DNA from: a virus
IMG/VR virus record: IMGVR_UViG_3300030329_000459
Coordinates: 1 to 49,248 of that record
DNA: 49,248 nucleotides
Reading direction: 5' to 3' (one strand)
This document shows, piece by piece, positions 46,657 to 49,248 of this stretch. The position numbers and the translations under genes were made by a program. Under the pieces are notes generated by a model that had not been told where the DNA came from, ran no database searches, and saw nothing but the letters and a program-made list of their open reading frames with translations. Within the stretch, counting starts at the first letter, position 1, and every line of letters starts with the position of its first letter.

Positions 46657-48123
46657 TTAATCAGTCCAAGGCGTGAATTGCTGAAGACCATACTGAACAG
46701 CCACTAACTTTGTTTCACTTCCTGAAAAGGTTACGTCCTCTTGAGCAATACCTATAATCATTGCCATCTTGTCTGCTTTCATACCTATGCCAGCCGTTGA
46801 TGATGTACAAATTCCATCGCCTACAGAAATATTTCCTTTTTCGTTATTACAAAGAATATGTCCGTCACCTAAAACCAGTGCTTGATGTTCATTATCTGGA
46901 TTGTGTGGAGCATTGTTCATTGAGCTACCATAAGCTCCTAGAACCTTTTTAGAATATGCTCCTGATGATTTTTGTACGTTATATCTAATACCTCTTTCGG
47001 TATCAGTCTCTTCTGTTTGTGTGTAACTTAACGAAATAGTTTCTAGTAAAGTTCCATAGGGATAGGCGTTTTCAGAAGAATCTGGATCGTTGTCAGCGTC
47101 TGGTATTACACAAGGGTGATGAGCTGTAAAAGCTCCATAAGTAACTGTACCACCGCTCCATGTAATGTAGCCCTGATTTGCGTTCAAGTCTCCGTCATCG
47201 AATCCCATTGCGTAGTTTGTGCCAGAAGCATCATCTGAACCACACGCAATTTTTATTCCATACCTATTTGAATTATTTCCATCATTATGATAAACAGAAA
47301 GCCAACCTGTCCCATCTCCCATAACTTTAAATGAGCTATCTTTGGTTCCGTTCCAGTTTGTGCCAAGTCCAACCGAACCATCAGCAAAGATACGCATTGC
47401 TTCTGAATCAAAAGTTGCGTCAGCAGTTCCAGAACCTGCCGTATGAAATGCAATAATTCCGCTTTCTTGTTTAATTGCAGAAGGAGCACCGCCGCCAGAA
47501 TTAGTTTCGGTTACAACCATTGCACCAGAGTCTGTTCCAGTTGTTTTTGCTTTAACTGAATGACCTAGTATCGTTGCAGAAGTTGAGTACGCTTGTCCTA
47601 AATAGCCTCTTATTCCTATTTTAAGATTTGATGGATAAGTATTACTTAAATCTAATTGTTCCTCTGGAGAATTAGTACCAATGCCGACTCTATTATTACC
47701 ACCATCAACAAAGAGCATATTAGCATTACCATCTGACTCAACACGGAAATCTATATCGACCCCATCGTCGTTAAATACTGTTGCCGTTTCATTCGTCAAC
47801 ATTCGACTTCTATTTGTACCTGCTAGTCTTACATCAATTTCAAATGTACCGCTTTCACTCGTATCAGTAGGGTCTGCAATGGTTGTTACCATATTAGCAT
47901 AACCTAGAGAGTTACCTGCGCCATCCTCACCCATCCACCTAATTCGACCTAACGTATCAGAAGCAGCAGGACTTGATGAATCTCTTGTTAAATCTAATTG
48001 TGGGCCAGCAGATGAATCAGCATCAGTACTAGTCAAAGTTAACTGAGAAGTATTATCCGCTGTGCTAATAGTAATACCAGCATCAAAGTCTACTACGTCT
48101 GGTGAGATTTTAGTTATTGACAT
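46657..48123 (-). CDS. Fibre-like protein sharing a module with the S74 fibre
   Basis: 488 residues. N-terminus has GITISTADN followed by QLTLTSTDADSSAGPQLDL, almost the same as in the next upstream gene. A shaft of beta strands with NRVGIGTNSPEEQLDLS and GSVGLGTNWNG follows. The C-terminus (VGDGICTSSTAGIGMKADK, IIGIAQED) may be a trimerisation or receptor tip domain. Probably a short or second tail fibre. Its ATG follows the previous stop directly (TAAATG), with GGAGG just before. It has no S74 domain. Confidence 0.75.
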   Translation of the reverse strand: MSITKISPDVVDFDAGITISTADNTSQLTLTSTDADSSAGPQLDLTRDSSSPAASDTLGRIRWMGEDGAGNSLGYANMVTTIADPTDTSESGTFEIDVRLAGTNRSRMLTNETATVFNDDGVDIDFRVESDGNANMLFVDGGNNRVGIGTNSPEEQLDLSNTYPSNLKIGIRGYLGQAYSTSATILGHSVKAKTTGTDSGAMVVTETNSGGGAPSAIKQESGIIAFHTAGSGTADATFDSEAMRIFADGSVGLGTNWNGTKDSSFKVMGDGTGWLSVYHNDGNNSNRYGIKIACGSDDASGTNYAMGFDDGDLNANQGYITWSGGTVTYGAFTAHHPCVIPDADNDPDSSENAYPYGTLLETISLSYTQTEETDTERGIRYNVQKSSGAYSKKVLGAYGSSMNNAPHNPDNEHQALVLGDGHILCNNEKGNISVGDGICTSSTAGIGMKADKMAMIIGIAQEDVTFSGSETKLVAVQYGLQQFTPWTD

Positions 48124-49248
48124 TTATGCCTCCTCCAATGTTTTGACTTTGGTTTGTAGGGTTTCTATTAGGTCTTGTTGTTCTTGCATTCCTTTAATTA
48201 AAACAGGAATAAGTTTTGAGTAATCAACCATGTATTGAGATTCTGACTCATCTTCTTGAGGCTCGTGCTGAACCAAAGTCATGCTGTTTTTTTCAACGCC
48301 AGCATCTGTTAAAGATTGTTCTAAATCTTGAGCAATTAAACCTGTCATCAATGGATCAGTTTCTTTATCCATTTTGAATCTAAAGGTTTTTGGCTTTAGT
48401 TCTTTAACAAAATCTAGTCCTAGTTGAAGATCAGCAATGTCCTTTTTAAAATTTCTGTCTGAAGCTAGGCTGTTAGCGTTTGAAGAAATTGACCATACAT
48501 TAGAATTATCTTTTCTTCCTTGAAGCTGAACACCATGACTGTTTTCTCTGTTGTAATACGCTTGAGCAGTATCTGTAGATGTGGCGTAAACAATTCCTGA
48601 TGGATGAATTTCTACTCCTGTGTCAGTTAAGGATGAAGCAGTTTTACCAATAAAAAATAATCCATCAGAAGTAAGACGCATCCTTTCTATGCCGTTTGCA
48701 TTACTGTTGGCTGATTGCGTCCTAAATATTATTTTGTTGTTTGTGGCTGTAGTATGCCCTGTTACATCAATATACAAACCATCTATCGCACCAATTGCTC
48801 CTTCTTGACTATCTGTTCCATCAAGAACAACAGCATTATTAGAACCGCCCTTTATACTTAAATACTTGTTCCAACCTGAATTACTACTTGGCGTGGCTCC
48901 TATTCCTACGTTTCCAGAAACCAAACTCAAAGTTTCTGTGCTTGTACCTGCTGCCATAGTATAAAAAGCCATAGAACCATCTTCAGTTCCATCTGAAGCA
49001 TCTTTTACTTGTGTATAGATTTGACCATAAGCTATCTTTTCATCGTTATCGTTTTCACCATAGAAATAAATAAGTCCTGTTGCATCATTGTCAGCAGGGC
49101 TTCCTGAGTTTCTAAATAGTTCTAATACAGGGCCAGCAGATGAATCAGCATCAGTGCTTGTTAGCGTTAACTGAGTTGAGTTATCCGCTGTGCTAATAGT
49201 GATACCACTATCAAGGTTTAGTAGTTCTGCTGGTGCTTGTGTTAATGC
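48124..49248 (-). CDS. Tail fibre with C-terminal S74 chaperone domain (start beyond window)
   Basis: 374 codons seen to the window edge. N-terminal GITISTADNSTQLTL module and a short beta shaft (GNVGIGATPSSNSGW, IMFRTQSANS-like). The C-terminal ~100 residues form the intramolecular chaperone of the S74 family: SLASDRNFKKDIADL with the cleavage Ser just before Asp, LKPKTFRFKMDKE, MTGLIAQDLEQS, then a coiled-coil end (LIKGMQEQQDLIETLQTKVKTLEEA). This domain trims itself after trimer folding. Alignment with the neighbouring gene suggests that only about one residue, the initiating Met, lies outside the window. Homologous module shows duplication. Confidence 0.88.
   Translation of the reverse strand, partial: ALTQAPAELLNLDSGITISTADNSTQLTLTSTDADSSAGPVLELFRNSGSPADNDATGLIYFYGENDNDEKIAYGQIYTQVKDASDGTEDGSMAFYTMAAGTSTETLSLVSGNVGIGATPSSNSGWNKYLSIKGGSNNAVVLDGTDSQEGAIGAIDGLYIDVTGHTTATNNKIIFRTQSANSNANGIERMRLTSDGLFFIGKTASSLTDTGVEIHPSGIVYATSTDTAQAYYNRENSHGVQLQGRKDNSNVWSISSNANSLASDRNFKKDIADLQLGLDFVKELKPKTFRFKMDKETDPLMTGLIAQDLEQSLTDAGVEKNSMTLVQHEPQEDESESQYMVDYSKLIPVLIKGMQEQQDLIETLQTKVKTLEEA

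Noticed and set aside
1-49248. A simple circular genome with the two end fibres forming one gene
   Set aside because: The frames at the two edges differ: the left frame leaves one base over, and the joined sequence hits a stop after about 12 codons. The right fibre also aligns from residue 2 with its neighbour, so it is a separate gene.

Overview
The window is an almost wholly coding, visibly AT-rich stretch of a lytic tailed phage, most likely a marine podovirus with a T7-like virion. Diagnostic genes are a T7-type portal, an adaptor (tail tubular A) and nozzle (tail tubular B) pair, several very large internal virion proteins, a gp4-like primase-helicase, a T7-like family A DNA polymerase and an endonuclease I-like resolvase. 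Tail-fibre repeats of the type T-A-A-E-L-N-I-L-D-G and class I ribonucleotide reductase genes are typical of marine phages, including the HMO-2011-like and pelagiphage-like groups. The AT-rich composition suggests an AT-rich marine alphaproteobacterial host, but this is inference. I see no phage RNA polymerase, integrase, repressor, tRNA or CRISPR array. Transcription probably relies on the host sigma70 enzyme.

Layout. Two back-to-back consensus promoters (TTGACA-N17-TATACT on each strand) lie at 13269-13354 and split the map. Leftward (minus strand, 13261 to 1) come the small terminase subunit, a partner protein, the large terminase subunit, the portal with a gene overprinted in its 3' end, a structural protein, the scaffold, the major capsid protein, small basic proteins, the adaptor, the nozzle and a repeat-rich fibre cut by the window edge. 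Rightward, about 500 nt of highly structured non-coding sequence ending in a strong terminator precedes the plus-strand early/replication block (13901-29690). That block holds small unknown proteins, a SleB-type cell-wall hydrolase, a DUF932 protein, an SSB, the primase-helicase, the DNA polymerase, three PD-(D/E)XK nucleases, a DUF3310 protein, NrdA, a lipoprotein/membrane-protein pair and NrdB.

The plus block meets a second minus-strand block at 29687-29690, where the two stop codons share bases inside a hairpin followed by T residues. This second block (read leftward from 49248 to 29687) holds a fibre with an S74 chaperone domain, a second fibre-like protein, two small membrane proteins, four large or medium virion proteins, a 2282-residue giant protein, an M15 peptidase endolysin, a 3-TM holin-like protein and several small membrane or exported proteins. 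If the two window ends are neighbours on the phage map, all late genes form one leftward unit of about 33 kb, and the genome has one divergent promoter region and one convergent terminator. The ends do not join directly in a usable frame, so some fibre sequence is probably missing.

Most notable points: a gene overprinted in the portal 3' end; a divergent promoter predicted to give a leaderless terminase mRNA on one side and a long structured RNA on the other; and a giant virion protein carrying an HExxH metallopeptidase-like motif and a YspA-type SLOG nucleotide-binding domain.
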